Assembly: GCF_018638295.1 (NCBI RefSeq) | Contig: NZ_JABTTS010000007.1 | Span: 23,439 to 87,438, forward strand | Direction of reading: 5' to 3' | From: Streptomyces sp. CHD11 | GTDB lineage: Bacteria > Actinomycetota > Actinomycetes > Streptomycetales > Streptomycetaceae | Length of the DNA: 64,000 nucleotides | Part shown: one piece after another, positions 1 through 7,419 of the stretch | How positions within the stretch are numbered: the first letter of the stretch is position 1 | How the letters are laid out: the number at the start of each line of letters is the position of its first letter | Translations under genes and position numbers: made by a program | Notes under the pieces: model-generated | Databases searched by the model: none | What the model was told of the DNA's origin: nothing | What the model saw: only the letters and a program-made list of their open reading frames with translations

Positions 1-278
1 CTTGCCGGTGACTTGCCTTCGTATTACGGCAGCGGTCCTTCGGGCGGTCCGCAGTCTCTCATCGGCCGAGACGCCGGTATGAGTCTCCTCCCCGTAACCG
101 CTACTACTGGCGAGAACTACGGTCAGCCCGGCTATGGCGGTCAGCCCGGCTACTCCTCGCAACAGCTTGCCGGTGACTTGCCTTCGTATTACGGCAGCGG
201 TCCTTCGGGCGGTCCGCAGTCTCTCATCGGCCGAGACGCCGGTATGAGTCTCCTCCCCGTAACCGCTACTACTGGCGA
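1..278 (+). repeat. 165-bp direct repeat inside the Gly/Tyr-rich gene
   Basis: Positions 1-113 and 166-278 are identical base for base, giving a period of 165 bp (55 codons). The first copy starts at the window edge, so more copies may lie upstream. Perfect identity means a recent duplication or active homogenisation. Confidence 0.93.
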
Positions 279-471
279 CAACTACAGCCAGGACCCCGCT
301 ACAGCCAGGGCCGCGCAGGGTGGTTACGGCGGTTTCAACCACGGCGCGCAGGGTGGTTACGGCGGTTACAACCATGGCGCGCAGGGTGGTTACGGCGGTT
401 ACAACCATGGCGCGCAGGGTGGTTACGGCGGAGCGCAAAAAAAGGCTGGGGGGCGAGGCGGTAGTAGGTGA
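1..471 (+). CDS. Gly/Tyr/Gln-rich low-complexity repeat protein (3' part)
   Basis: I do not recognise this protein. The reading frame is open from the first base, so the 5' end lies outside the window; a TTG at 13 is not a convincing start because the same residues recur inside the protein as repeat sequence. It has two copies of a 55-residue unit containing DLPSYYGSGPSGGPQSLIG, then 3.6 copies of an 11-residue unit (GAQGGYGGYNH) and a basic tail ending AQKKAGGRGGSR. Composition is dominated by Gly, Tyr, Gln, Ser and Asn, as in prion-like or phase-separating low-complexity domains. There is no membrane segment in the visible part. Frame preservation across both repeat types argues that it is translated. 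Function unknown. Confidence 0.6.
   Translation, partial: LAGDLPSYYGSGPSGGPQSLIGRDAGMSLLPVTATTGENYGQPGYGGQPGYSSQQLAGDLPSYYGSGPSGGPQSLIGRDAGMSLLPVTATTGDNYSQDPATARAAQGGYGGFNHGAQGGYGGYNHGAQGGYGGYNHGAQGGYGGAQKKAGGRGGSR
313..432 (+). repeat. 33-bp tandem repeat encoding GAQGGYGG(Y/F)NH
   Basis: Units begin at 313, 346, 379 and 412; the last is partial. Each full unit is 33 bp (11 codons) and differs from the others by at most a few bases, so the reading frame is kept. Confidence 0.92.
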
Positions 472-757
472 CCAGCTGAACTGCGGCCGCAGGGACTTCA
501 TGTCCATCCGGGTGTGGCCAGAGGACTGGCCGTCCGTGCGCACGCGGCGTGCGGAATTGTCGAATCGCCCTCACCAGGCTGTGTCGGCTGTGCTGGGCTG
601 AGCTCAGAAGGCGGACTTCGAGCTGGTGCGGAATCTGCTGCGGGCCACCGCGGCCGCGCCCGGTGAGGTGCGCTGATCGCGGACGGGGCCGCTGAGCGGT
701 GGTGCCGGGCGAGCCCGTACCTGGCGGGTGCTTCCGGGTCCAGCAGGGGCGACCGGC
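472..757. other. Gene-poor interval with a possible coding remnant
   Basis: No complete gene is visible. At 605-676 a short stretch reads, with normal Streptomyces codon use, as QKADFELVRNLLRATAAAPGEVR followed by TGA. It looks like the last 23-24 codons of a protein without start or body, so it may be a relict. Nothing else is supported. Confidence 0.3.
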
Positions 758-1219
758 TCAGCCCGCGCGGGAATCGAGGGACTGCGCGATGCATGCGGTG
801 ATTCCGCCGAGCTGCGTGGCCTGTTCCTCGGTCAGCCGGCCGAAGAGGTGCTCGCGGAGGGTCTCGTAGTAGCAGGGCGCCGCCTCCGCGTACTTCAGGG
901 ACCCCGCCTCGGTGAGTGAGGCGATCGTGACGCGGGCGTCCGCGGGGTCCGGCTCGCGGACGAGCCAGCCCTGCCTCTCCAGCCGGGACGCGATACGGGA
1001 CAGGTGGGACGGGGTGACGCGGGACAGCTCCGCGAGGGAACTCATGGTGTGCGCACGGCCCCGGTGCTGCGTCAGGCACCACAGGATCAGGAACTCGTGA
1101 TGGCTCAGGCCCTGCTGTTTGAGCCGTCCGTCCAGCGCTGCCGGAAGCCAGAGGAGCACCGACAGCAGCGACTCCCACGTCTCCGCCTCGGCCGGGGCCA
1201 GCTCATGATTCGCTTCCAC
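758..1219 (-). CDS. MarR-family transcriptional regulator
   Basis: This is a 153-residue winged-helix repressor of normal MarR length. The helix-turn-helix and wing lie around residues 55-105 (SLAELSRVTPSHLSRIASRL, then EPDPADAR, the usual wing with Asp-Arg). It is divergent from the NADP-dependent oxidoreductase at 1338 and probably controls it and itself through the palindromes at 1244-1284. The start is GTG at 1219. No Shine-Dalgarno sequence precedes it, and a good -10 lies 8 bp upstream of the codon, so the mRNA is probably leaderless. MarR proteins of this arrangement usually sense phenolic or electrophilic ligands; the ligand here is not known. Confidence 0.9.
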   Translation of the reverse strand: MEANHELAPAEAETWESLLSVLLWLPAALDGRLKQQGLSHHEFLILWCLTQHRGRAHTMSSLAELSRVTPSHLSRIASRLERQGWLVREPDPADARVTIASLTEAGSLKYAEAAPCYYETLREHLFGRLTEEQATQLGGITACIAQSLDSRAG

Positions 1220-1226
1220 ACGCGTG

Positions 1227-1256
1227 ATCGTAGCGCGGTGGCACTTTCCATGGCAA
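1227..1256 (-). promoter_or_regulatory. Promoter of marR, probably leaderless transcript
   Basis: On the minus strand TTGCCA (1256-1251), an 18-bp spacer and TACGAT (1232-1227) place transcription start at about the GTG of the regulator (1219). The -35 is in the left operator arm, mirroring the other promoter and implying autoregulation. Confidence 0.55.
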
Positions 1257-1284
1257 GTGACTCTCTGATACTTGCCATGGAAAG
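1244..1284. promoter_or_regulatory. Double palindromic MarR operator
   Basis: CTTTCCATGGCAAGT (1244-1258) and ACTTGCCATGGAAAG (1270-1284) form a perfect 15-bp inverted repeat with an 11-bp spacer. Each arm is itself a near-palindrome, CTT(T/G)CCATGG(C/A)AAG, so two MarR dimers could bind about 26 bp apart. It sits between the divergent regulator and oxidoreductase genes. Confidence 0.85.
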
Positions 1285-1300
1285 CGTTGGACTCTAAGTT
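1272..1300 (+). promoter_or_regulatory. Promoter of the MarR-linked oxidoreductase
   Basis: TTGCCA (1272-1277), a 17-bp spacer and TAAGTT (1295-1300) resemble a vegetative promoter. The -35 is inside the right operator arm, so bound repressor would block RNA polymerase. Confidence 0.6.
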
Positions 1301-1337
1301 AGTTTCCGAAGCAAGCGATATCGATCAAGGAGTAACG

Positions 1338-2243
1338 ATGCGTGCTGCCCGCTACCACGACTACGGCCCCGCCGATGTGCTGGTCATCGAGGACATCCCG
1401 GAGCCGCACGCCGGTCCCGGCGAGATCCGCATCCAGGTCACCGCAGCCGGCGTCAACCCCGTCGACTGGAAGCTGCGCTCGGGGGAGGTACGTGAGCACT
1501 TCCCCGTCGACTTCCCGGCGGTCCCCGGCCGGGACGCCGCCGGTGTGGTGGACGAGGTCGGCGAGGGCGTCACGGGCGTCACCGTCGGTGACCGGGTCTT
1601 CGGCCTCGGGGGCATCTTCGGGGCGACCGCGCAGTACGCCACGCTGACCGCCTGGGCCGCGGTACCGGACGCGTGGACGCTGGAGCAGGCCGCCGGTGCC
1701 GGACTGGCCGTCGCCACCGCCGGCCGGGGGCTCGACGCGCTCGGCGACCTGTCCGGCCGCACGCTCCTCATCGAAGGGGCCGCCGGCGGGGTGGGCAGCG
1801 CCGCCGTCGCCATGGCGGTGGCCCGCGGCGCCACCGTCATCGGCACGTCGAGTACGGGCAAGCACGACTACCTGCGCACGCTGGGAGCCCTGCCCACCAC
1901 CTACGGCCAGGGGCTGGCCGACCGGGTCCGCGCACTCGCCCCGGCGGGAGTCGACGCGGTGTTCGACACGGCCGCCTCCGGCTCGCTCCCCGACCTCGTC
2001 GCCATCGCCGGGGGCGCCGACCGCGTCGTGACGGTCGCCGACGCGGCCCGCGCGGGCGAACTCGGCGTACGGCACCTCTACGCGGAGAACGATTCCACGG
2101 TGCTCGCGGAGGGTGCCGCGCTGGGCGCCCGGGGCGGCTTCACGCCCCATCTCGCCGCGACCTACCCGCTGGAGGAGATCGCCGCAGCGCACCGGGAGTC
2201 CGAACGCGGCCACACCCAGGGGAAGATCGTCGTCACCCTGTGA
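1338..2243 (+). CDS. NADP-dependent quinone oxidoreductase-like (zinc-independent MDR family)
   Basis: This 301-residue medium-chain reductase has the N-terminal GroES-like fold (VTAAGVNPVDWKLRSG) and a Rossmann domain with the nucleotide-binding loop GAAGGVGSAAV near residue 152. It lacks the zinc-ligand pattern of alcohol dehydrogenases, as in quinone or enone reductases. Enzymes of this family use NADPH to reduce quinones or alpha,beta-unsaturated carbonyls. The ATG at 1338 is chosen because AAGGAG precedes it and MRAARYHDYGPADVL matches the usual family N-terminus. Divergent MarR and the shared operator suggest induction by the quinone or electrophile it removes, which is inference. Confidence 0.9.
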   Translation: MRAARYHDYGPADVLVIEDIPEPHAGPGEIRIQVTAAGVNPVDWKLRSGEVREHFPVDFPAVPGRDAAGVVDEVGEGVTGVTVGDRVFGLGGIFGATAQYATLTAWAAVPDAWTLEQAAGAGLAVATAGRGLDALGDLSGRTLLIEGAAGGVGSAAVAMAVARGATVIGTSSTGKHDYLRTLGALPTTYGQGLADRVRALAPAGVDAVFDTAASGSLPDLVAIAGGADRVVTVADAARAGELGVRHLYAENDSTVLAEGAALGARGGFTPHLAATYPLEEIAAAHRESERGHTQGKIVVTL

Positions 2244-2491
2244 CCGACGGCCGGTGTCCTGGCGCCTCTGCTCCGTCCATGGCGGCGACGTCATGACAGG
2301 CGGGGCGCCCGCGCCGTGGCGGCCGCCACGACGAGCGTGATGGTGAGCGGGGCTGGGCCCACGAGGCCTCCCCTCCGAGCCGAGCCGACGGGCCGCGAGG
2401 CAGCCGGCCGACGCGGGCGCACGGGTGTAGGCCTGGCGTCGGCGCGTACTCGGGGCGTACGGGGGCTCGCGAACGACGGAGGGAGCCGGCC

Positions 2492-3328
2492 GTGCGGCAG
2501 AACCCGCCCGAGGGCACTGCGGAGATCCTGTTCATCGGCAACGCCACCCTGCTGATCCGCTACGGGGAGCTGACGCTGCTGACCGATCCGAACTTCCTGC
2601 ACCGCGGGCAGTTCGCCCATCTCGGCTACGGGCTGGTCTCGCGCCGGCTGACCGAGCCCGCCCTGGGCGTGACGGACCTGCCGCACGAGGACCTGGACGC
2701 CGTCGTGCTCTCGCATCTGCACGGGGACCACTTCGACCGGGTGGCGCGGCGCGGGCTGGACCGGGGCCTGCCGTTCGTCACGACTCCCCACGGTGCCCGA
2801 CTGCTGAAGGGCCTGCACGGCTTCCGCCGCGCGACCGGGTTGCGTACCTGGCAGAGCCACACCCTGCGGCACGGGGACTCCTCGGTGCGCGTCACCTCGC
2901 TGCCGGGCCGCCACGCGCCCGGCCCGCTGCGGGCCCTGCTGCCGCCCGTGATGGGCAGCATGCTGGAGTTCGGCGACCGCTCGGGGGAGATCCGGCTGGT
3001 TCTCTATCTGTCCGGCGACACCCTGATGTACGACGGCCTGCGTGAGATCGCCGTGCGGTACCCGGACATCCACCTGGCGGTCCTGCACCTCGGCGGTACG
3101 ACCCTGCCCGGGGGCCTGGTGGTCACCATGGACGCCGGGCAGGGCGCCGATCTGCTCGACCTGCTGAGCCCGCGACGCGCGCTGCCCGTCCACTACGACG
3201 ACTACACGGTCTTCCGCTCCCCGCTGGAGGACTTCCTCGCGGAGGCGGGGCGCCGCGGCCACGGCGCGCGCCTGGTCCGGTGCGCCCCGGGCGAGCGGGT
3301 GGCCGTCGGCGCGCGGACCGCGGCCTGA
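2492..3328 (+). CDS. MBL-fold metallo-hydrolase (UlaG-like)
   Basis: This is a 278-residue metallo-beta-lactamase-fold protein. The metal motif HLHGDHFD lies around residues 75-82, followed by SGDTLMYDGL and a C-terminal VHYDDY, the usual order of metal ligands. It has no signal peptide and so is probably cytoplasmic. The substrate is unknown; UlaG/YqjP-like relatives include lactonases and phosphodiesterases. The GTG at 2492 is preceded by GGAGGG. It appears to be a single-gene unit, convergent with the SEC-C gene downstream. Confidence 0.88.
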   Translation: MRQNPPEGTAEILFIGNATLLIRYGELTLLTDPNFLHRGQFAHLGYGLVSRRLTEPALGVTDLPHEDLDAVVLSHLHGDHFDRVARRGLDRGLPFVTTPHGARLLKGLHGFRRATGLRTWQSHTLRHGDSSVRVTSLPGRHAPGPLRALLPPVMGSMLEFGDRSGEIRLVLYLSGDTLMYDGLREIAVRYPDIHLAVLHLGGTTLPGGLVVTMDAGQGADLLDLLSPRRALPVHYDDYTVFRSPLEDFLAEAGRRGHGARLVRCAPGERVAVGARTAA

Positions 3329-3355
3329 CCCGCGGGTCTCCGCCCCGGCGAGTCG

Positions 3356-4405
3356 TCACGCGCCGTGGCACTCCCCGTACGTCCGTGTCGAACCGCACCA
3401 GCACGGTGCCGTCTGCTCCGGGGGCCACGCCACCGCCCGGCCGCGGGCCGCCAGTGTCGTCGCGTACTGGGGGAGGAGGGACGGATCCTCGGGGGAGCTG
3501 AGCTCCGAGGCGGCGAAGGCCTCGTACGACGGGACCGTGCCCGTGACGATGCCCAGGTTCCCGGTGCCGGAGGAGGCGAGTTCGCGCAGGTCCGCCTCTA
3601 TCGTCGCCAGGTGGGCGTCATAGGACGGGTACTCCTCGGCCAGCGACGGGTACGCCTCCGTCAGTTCGGTCAGTTCCGTCGCCGGCCAGTGCAGGACCGC
3701 GACCGGGAACGGGCGGGACAGGGCCTCGCGGTAGGCGCCCAGCTCGGCGCGCAGGCGGATGATCTCCGCCTCCAGCTCTACGGGGTTCTCCGAGCCCAGG
3801 GACCAGACGCGCTTGGGGTCGTGGAGTTCGTCCAGGGTGATGGGAAGGGTGTGGACGGTGTCCGCCAGGGCGTCCCACGCGTCGTGCTCCGCGCCGAGCA
3901 TCCTGCGGACGCGGTGGCGGCCGAAGAGGAGCGGGTGGGTGGTGCGCGGGGGCTTCGGCCCGTCGGCGGCGGGGGAGGTGCCGGGTCCGGGGCCGGTCAG
4001 GAGCAGGCGCACCGCCTGCGTGAACGTCTCGTGTGCCTGTTCCAGCTCGTCGTGCGACTCCAGGGACTCCGCGACGATCAGCCACGGGGCCGGGTCGCGC
4101 GGGGCCGCCATGCGGATGCCGGTGATGATCGCGCGGGCCTCCGCCTCATGTCCGTACTCCCAGAGGTTCGAGGCCTTCAGGGCACGCACCAGGAACGGCT
4201 GGTCCAGGGCCGCGTCCGAGGCGAGCAGGCGGTCGTAGAGGGCGGTCGCGGCGGGGCGGTCGCCGGAGAGCTCGCGGTGTGCGGCGGCCCGCAGGAGCAG
4301 GGCTTCGGCGTCCTCGGGGTAGCGGTCGGCGGTCCGCTCCAGGAGGGCGGCTTCAGCCGTGTGGTCGACGTTTTCGGCAGGCGTGTCGGGGCGCATGGGT
4401 GACAC
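3356..4405 (-). CDS. SEC-C motif protein with TPR-like helices
   Basis: The 349-residue protein begins with tetratricopeptide-like helices (AEAALLERTADRYPEDAEALLL, then YDRLLASDAALDQPFLVRAL) and ends in a zinc-binding SEC-C motif, PCWCGSTRTYGECHG, the tail first described in SecA. SEC-C is a small Cys-Cys-Cys-His zinc module involved in protein interaction. Similar proteins are widespread in Streptomyces with no known job. GTG at 4405 and ATG at 4396 are both possible starts; the difference is three residues. Confidence 0.85.
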   Translation of the reverse strand: MSPMRPDTPAENVDHTAEAALLERTADRYPEDAEALLLRAAAHRELSGDRPAATALYDRLLASDAALDQPFLVRALKASNLWEYGHEAEARAIITGIRMAAPRDPAPWLIVAESLESHDELEQAHETFTQAVRLLLTGPGPGTSPAADGPKPPRTTHPLLFGRHRVRRMLGAEHDAWDALADTVHTLPITLDELHDPKRVWSLGSENPVELEAEIIRLRAELGAYREALSRPFPVAVLHWPATELTELTEAYPSLAEEYPSYDAHLATIEADLRELASSGTGNLGIVTGTVPSYEAFAASELSSPEDPSLLPQYATTLAARGRAVAWPPEQTAPCWCGSTRTYGECHGA

Positions 4406-4587
4406 GGTACTGCCGGCGGGTGACAGAGGTGAGAGAGCGGTGGGTCCCGGGGACGGCGGAACCGCTGAGCCGGGCCGGACGTTGTGGTGGTGCCGGAGCC
4501 GGGATCGCCGGGCCCGGTGGGACCGTGGGTCCGGTATAACTTCGTACAGGCGGAAGTGTGCGCGGCGACGAGGGGGAGGGGCGGGCG

Positions 4588-4911
4588 GTGCTACGTCATC
4601 GGGTGACCGGGCGGTCCGTCCTCACCGTGCTCTTCCCGCTGCTCCAGGTTCTCCTCATCCTGCTGCCGACCGCCGGGGGTCTCTCCGTGGTCGATGTGGC
4701 GATCGCCGCGACCGCCGCCGCCGGCACCGCGCTCACCGTCTGCTCGGTCGTCGCCGCGCGCTGCGCGCCCACCGTGCCGCGCACCCGGGTGCGCACGGCC
4801 ATCCGCGACCGTGACCGGCGTACCGCCTTCCTGCCCCAGCGCGACCCCGACGCCAGGGGACGCACCCGGCCCCGAGCGCCCGGACACGCCCTCCCGGCGA
4901 CCGCCGCGTAG
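4588..4911 (+). CDS. DUF6412 small membrane protein
   Basis: This is a 107-residue protein with two adjacent hydrophobic segments (VLTVLFPLLQVLLILLPTAG and VDVAIAATAAAGTALTVCSVVAA) followed by a polar Arg/Pro-rich tail. It matches the Streptomyces family named DUF6412, which is regularly found just before a second YidC/Oxa1 gene, as here. An accessory role in membrane protein insertion is inferred from that pairing only. GTG at 4588 is preferred because GAGGGG precedes it; GTG at 4558 would add ten residues without a ribosome-binding site. Confidence 0.7.
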   Translation: MLRHRVTGRSVLTVLFPLLQVLLILLPTAGGLSVVDVAIAATAAAGTALTVCSVVAARCAPTVPRTRVRTAIRDRDRRTAFLPQRDPDARGRTRPRAPGHALPATAA

Positions 4912-5021
4912 GGCACGCGTAGGGCACTTCCTCAGCACCCTTCTCCACCGCGCCCCGCTGCGGGTCGTCATGCCGCCATTCCTCACGTCCGGCACGACGA
5001 GACCCCCCGGAGGGCTCACCC

Positions 5022-5738
5022 ATGTCCGTCTTCGCCAGCCTGGTCGAGCACCTGGCCGACCTGCTCCAGCCGCTGTTCGGCGCCGCCGCCGCGGCCGCCG
5101 CGATCGTCCTGTTCACCGCGCTCGTACGCCTCCTCGTCCACCCCCTCTCCCGGGCCGCCGCACGCGGCCAGAAGGCCAGGGCCGCGCTCCAGCCGCGCAT
5201 CGCCGAACTGCGCCGCAAGCACGTCCGCAACCCCGAGAAGCTCCAGCGGGCCGTGCTGGAACTGCACACCAAGGAGAAGGTGTCGCCCCTGTCCGGATGC
5301 CTGCCGAGCATGCTTCAGCTGCCCGCGTTCTTCCTGCTGTACCACCTGTTCTCCAGCACGACCGTCGGCGGACGTGCCAACGAACTCCTCGGTCACCGGC
5401 TGTCGGACGCGCCGCTCGGCGGACGGTGGGCGGACGCGCTCGGCGACGGCGGGGCGTTCGGCGGGGCCGGGCTCGTGTACGTCGTCCTGTTCGCGGTCGT
5501 CACCGTCGTCGCCTGGTTCAGCTTCCGGCTCTCCCGGCGGATGACGGCCGCCGGCGCCGCCCTGTCCGGTGCGGAGGAGGGGCAGCAGGTGCCGGGGCTG
5601 GCCGCGGTGAGCAAGGCGATGCCGTTCATGTCCTTCTTCACGCTCGTCACCGTCGCCGTCATGCCGCTGGCGGCCGCGCTGTACGTGGTGACGAGTACGA
5701 CGTGGGGGGTGGTGGAGCGGGCCGTGCTGTACCGGTGA
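5022..5738 (+). CDS. YidC/Oxa1-family membrane protein insertase (second copy)
   Basis: This 238-residue protein is a short YidC/Oxa1 homologue. It has an N-terminal membrane helix (AAAAAAIVLFTALVRLLVHPL), a basic cytoplasmic hairpin (LQPRIAELRRKHVRNPEKLQ), the core helix LSGCLPSMLQLPAFFLLYHLF and further helices. YidC inserts membrane proteins alone or with SecYEG. The housekeeping copy of Streptomyces is near oriC with rpmH/rnpA, so this is a paralogue. Pairing with DUF6412 110 bp upstream suggests a shared transcript. The conserved Arg in the first helix (VRLLVHP) is present. Confidence 0.88.
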   Translation: MSVFASLVEHLADLLQPLFGAAAAAAAIVLFTALVRLLVHPLSRAAARGQKARAALQPRIAELRRKHVRNPEKLQRAVLELHTKEKVSPLSGCLPSMLQLPAFFLLYHLFSSTTVGGRANELLGHRLSDAPLGGRWADALGDGGAFGGAGLVYVVLFAVVTVVAWFSFRLSRRMTAAGAALSGAEEGQQVPGLAAVSKAMPFMSFFTLVTVAVMPLAAALYVVTSTTWGVVERAVLYR

Positions 5739-5817
5739 GTCCCGTGGTGCGTGACGGGGCCCTGCCCCGCCCGCAGACCCCCACCCCGTTCGCGCAGCCG
5801 CCCGCGCCCCTGAGGGC

Positions 5818-6288
5818 CTAGGGGGTGAGGAAGGTTTCCAGGGCTTCCACCACCATGGCGTGGTCCTCCAGTTGGGGGAGGCCCGAGACCGTGATCGCGC
5901 CGATGACGCCCGCGCCCTTCACCGTGATCGGGAAGGAGCCGCCGTGGGCCGCGTAGGTGTCGGGATCGAGGCGGGAGGAGTCCTCGAAGGTCGTGCCCTT
6001 GGCGCGGTGGCGGGCGCCCACCAGGTACGACGCGGAGCCGTAGCGCTCCACCACCCGGCGCTTGCGGGCGATCCACGCGTCGTTGTCGGGCGCGGAGCCG
6101 GGCAGCGCGGCGTGGAAGAGCTGCTGGCCGGAGCGGTGGATGTCGATGGCGACGGGGGCCCGGCGCTCGCGCGCCCTCTCCACCAGGAGGCAGCCGAGGG
6201 CCCAGGCGTCGTCGTGGGTGAACCGCTCGAAGACCAGACGGCGCTCCTGCGCCTCCAGTTCCTCCACGGTCGGGGCGGGAGTCGTCAC
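5818..6288 (-). CDS. UPF0303 / HbpS-like heme-degrading domain protein
   Basis: This 156-residue single-domain protein belongs to the UPF0303/DUF336 group (LVGARHRAKGTTFEDSSRLDPDTYAAHGG, then GVIGAITVSGLPQLEDHAMVV). Relatives include the heme-binding HbpS of Streptomyces, but it has no secretion signal, so a cytoplasmic role is expected. The GTG start overlaps the TGA of the Gfo/Idh gene by four bases (GTGA, 6285-6288), so the two are translationally coupled. Members of this family often accompany sugar-type dehydrogenases; the reaction is not known. Confidence 0.8.
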   Translation of the reverse strand: MTTPAPTVEELEAQERRLVFERFTHDDAWALGCLLVERARERRAPVAIDIHRSGQQLFHAALPGSAPDNDAWIARKRRVVERYGSASYLVGARHRAKGTTFEDSSRLDPDTYAAHGGSFPITVKGAGVIGAITVSGLPQLEDHAMVVEALETFLTP

Positions 6289-7364
6289 AGGGTCACCGTC
6301 ACCTTCTCGTTCGCGGAGCGTCGGGCCGCTTCCAGTACGTCGAGGGCGGCGGCCGCCTCCAGGGCGGTCACCGGGTTGGGGCCGCCGGACAGCAGGGCCC
6401 GCGCCACGGCCGCGTAGTAGGCGGGGTAGTCGCCGGGGAGGGTCGGCGCGGGGCGGCCGCCGCCGGTCACCGGGGACTCGCCGGAGCCGACACGGCCCCA
6501 CAGGTCCTCGGGCTCCGTGCCCCAGTCGGCGCCGCCGGCGGTGCCGGGGCGCAGGCCGTCGCGCAGGGCGGCCTCCTGGGGGTCGAGGCCGTGCTTGACG
6601 TAGCCGGCCTCCGAGCCGAGGACGCGGAAGCGCGGGCCGAGCTGGGCCGTGGTCGCGGAGACGTAGAGGTGGGAGCGGACGCCGCTCGCGTGCGTGAGCG
6701 CGATGAACGTGTCGTCGTCGGTCCGCGCGCCCTCGCGGCGGGTGTCCGTCTCGGCGTACACCGAGCTCACCGGGCCGAACAGGACGAGTGCCTGGTCGAC
6801 GACGTGGCTGCCGAGGTCGTAGAGCAGGCCTCCGATCTCCGCGGGGTCGCCGGACTCGCGCCAGCCGCCCTTGAGCTGCGGGCGCCAGCGCTCGAAGCGG
6901 GACTCGAAGCGGTACACGTCGCCGAGTTCGCCGTCGGCGATGAGCTTGCGCAGGGTGAGGAAGTCGTTGTCCCAGCGGCGGTTCTGGAACACGGAGAGGA
7001 GCAGGCCGCGCTCCTCGGCGAGTGCCGCCAGCCCGCGCGCCTCGGCGGCCGTGCCGGCGACGGGCTTGTCCACGACGACCGGCAGGCCGGCCTCGAGCGC
7101 GGCGGTGGCGAGCGGGACGTGCGTCCTGTTCGGGGACGCGATGACGATCAGGTCCAGCTCACCGGCGCGGGCGAACAGCTCGTCCGGGGCCGCGGCGACG
7201 CGCACGTCCGGGAACCCGGCGCGGGCCTGCCGCTGCCGCTCGGGGTTCGAGGTGACGACCGTGTCGAGCGCGAGGCCCTCGGTCGCGGCGATCAGCGGGG
7301 CGTGGAACACGGAGCCCGCGAGGCCGTAGCCGACGAGGCCGACGCGGAGGGGAGTGCCAGTCAT
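6285..7364 (-). CDS. Gfo/Idh/MocA-family NAD(P)-dependent oxidoreductase
   Basis: The 359-residue enzyme has an N-terminal Rossmann fold (RVGLVGYGLAGSVFHAPLI) and the EKP-type signature in the form VDKPVAGTAAEA near residue 100, whose Lys is the usual catalytic residue. Family members oxidise or reduce sugars, inositols and related polyols. The ATG at 7364 is fixed by a strong AGGAG. The start lies 7 bp from the perfect palindrome at 7371-7395 shared with the divergent ROK repressor, so induction by a sugar ligand of that repressor is likely. Confidence 0.9.
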   Translation of the reverse strand: MTGTPLRVGLVGYGLAGSVFHAPLIAATEGLALDTVVTSNPERQRQARAGFPDVRVAAAPDELFARAGELDLIVIASPNRTHVPLATAALEAGLPVVVDKPVAGTAAEARGLAALAEERGLLLSVFQNRRWDNDFLTLRKLIADGELGDVYRFESRFERWRPQLKGGWRESGDPAEIGGLLYDLGSHVVDQALVLFGPVSSVYAETDTRREGARTDDDTFIALTHASGVRSHLYVSATTAQLGPRFRVLGSEAGYVKHGLDPQEAALRDGLRPGTAGGADWGTEPEDLWGRVGSGESPVTGGGRPAPTLPGDYPAYYAAVARALLSGGPNPVTALEAAAALDVLEAARRSANEKVTVTL

Positions 7365-7370
7365 GCTCCT

Positions 7371-7395
7371 ACTTTGGCAACGCTGTTGCCAAAGT
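7371..7395. promoter_or_regulatory. Perfect palindromic operator for the ROK repressor
   Basis: ACTTTGGCAAC, GCT, GTTGCCAAAGT forms an 11-bp perfect inverted repeat with a 3-bp centre. It lies between the divergent Gfo/Idh and ROK genes and next to the ribosome-binding site of the former. Size, symmetry and place fit a dimer operator that controls both genes. Confidence 0.8.
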
Positions 7396-7419
7396 GCAAG
7401 TGGCGGGGAGAATGGGCGG

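Noticed and set aside
320..601. Alternative frames across the 33-bp repeats
   Set aside because: Their openness follows from the repeats. Only the Gly/Tyr frame continues beyond them with coherent composition on both sides.
4534..4546. ATAACTTCGTA, similar to half of a loxP arm
   Set aside because: A single 11-base match without the inverted partner or spacer is chance; no Cre-like recombinase is nearby.
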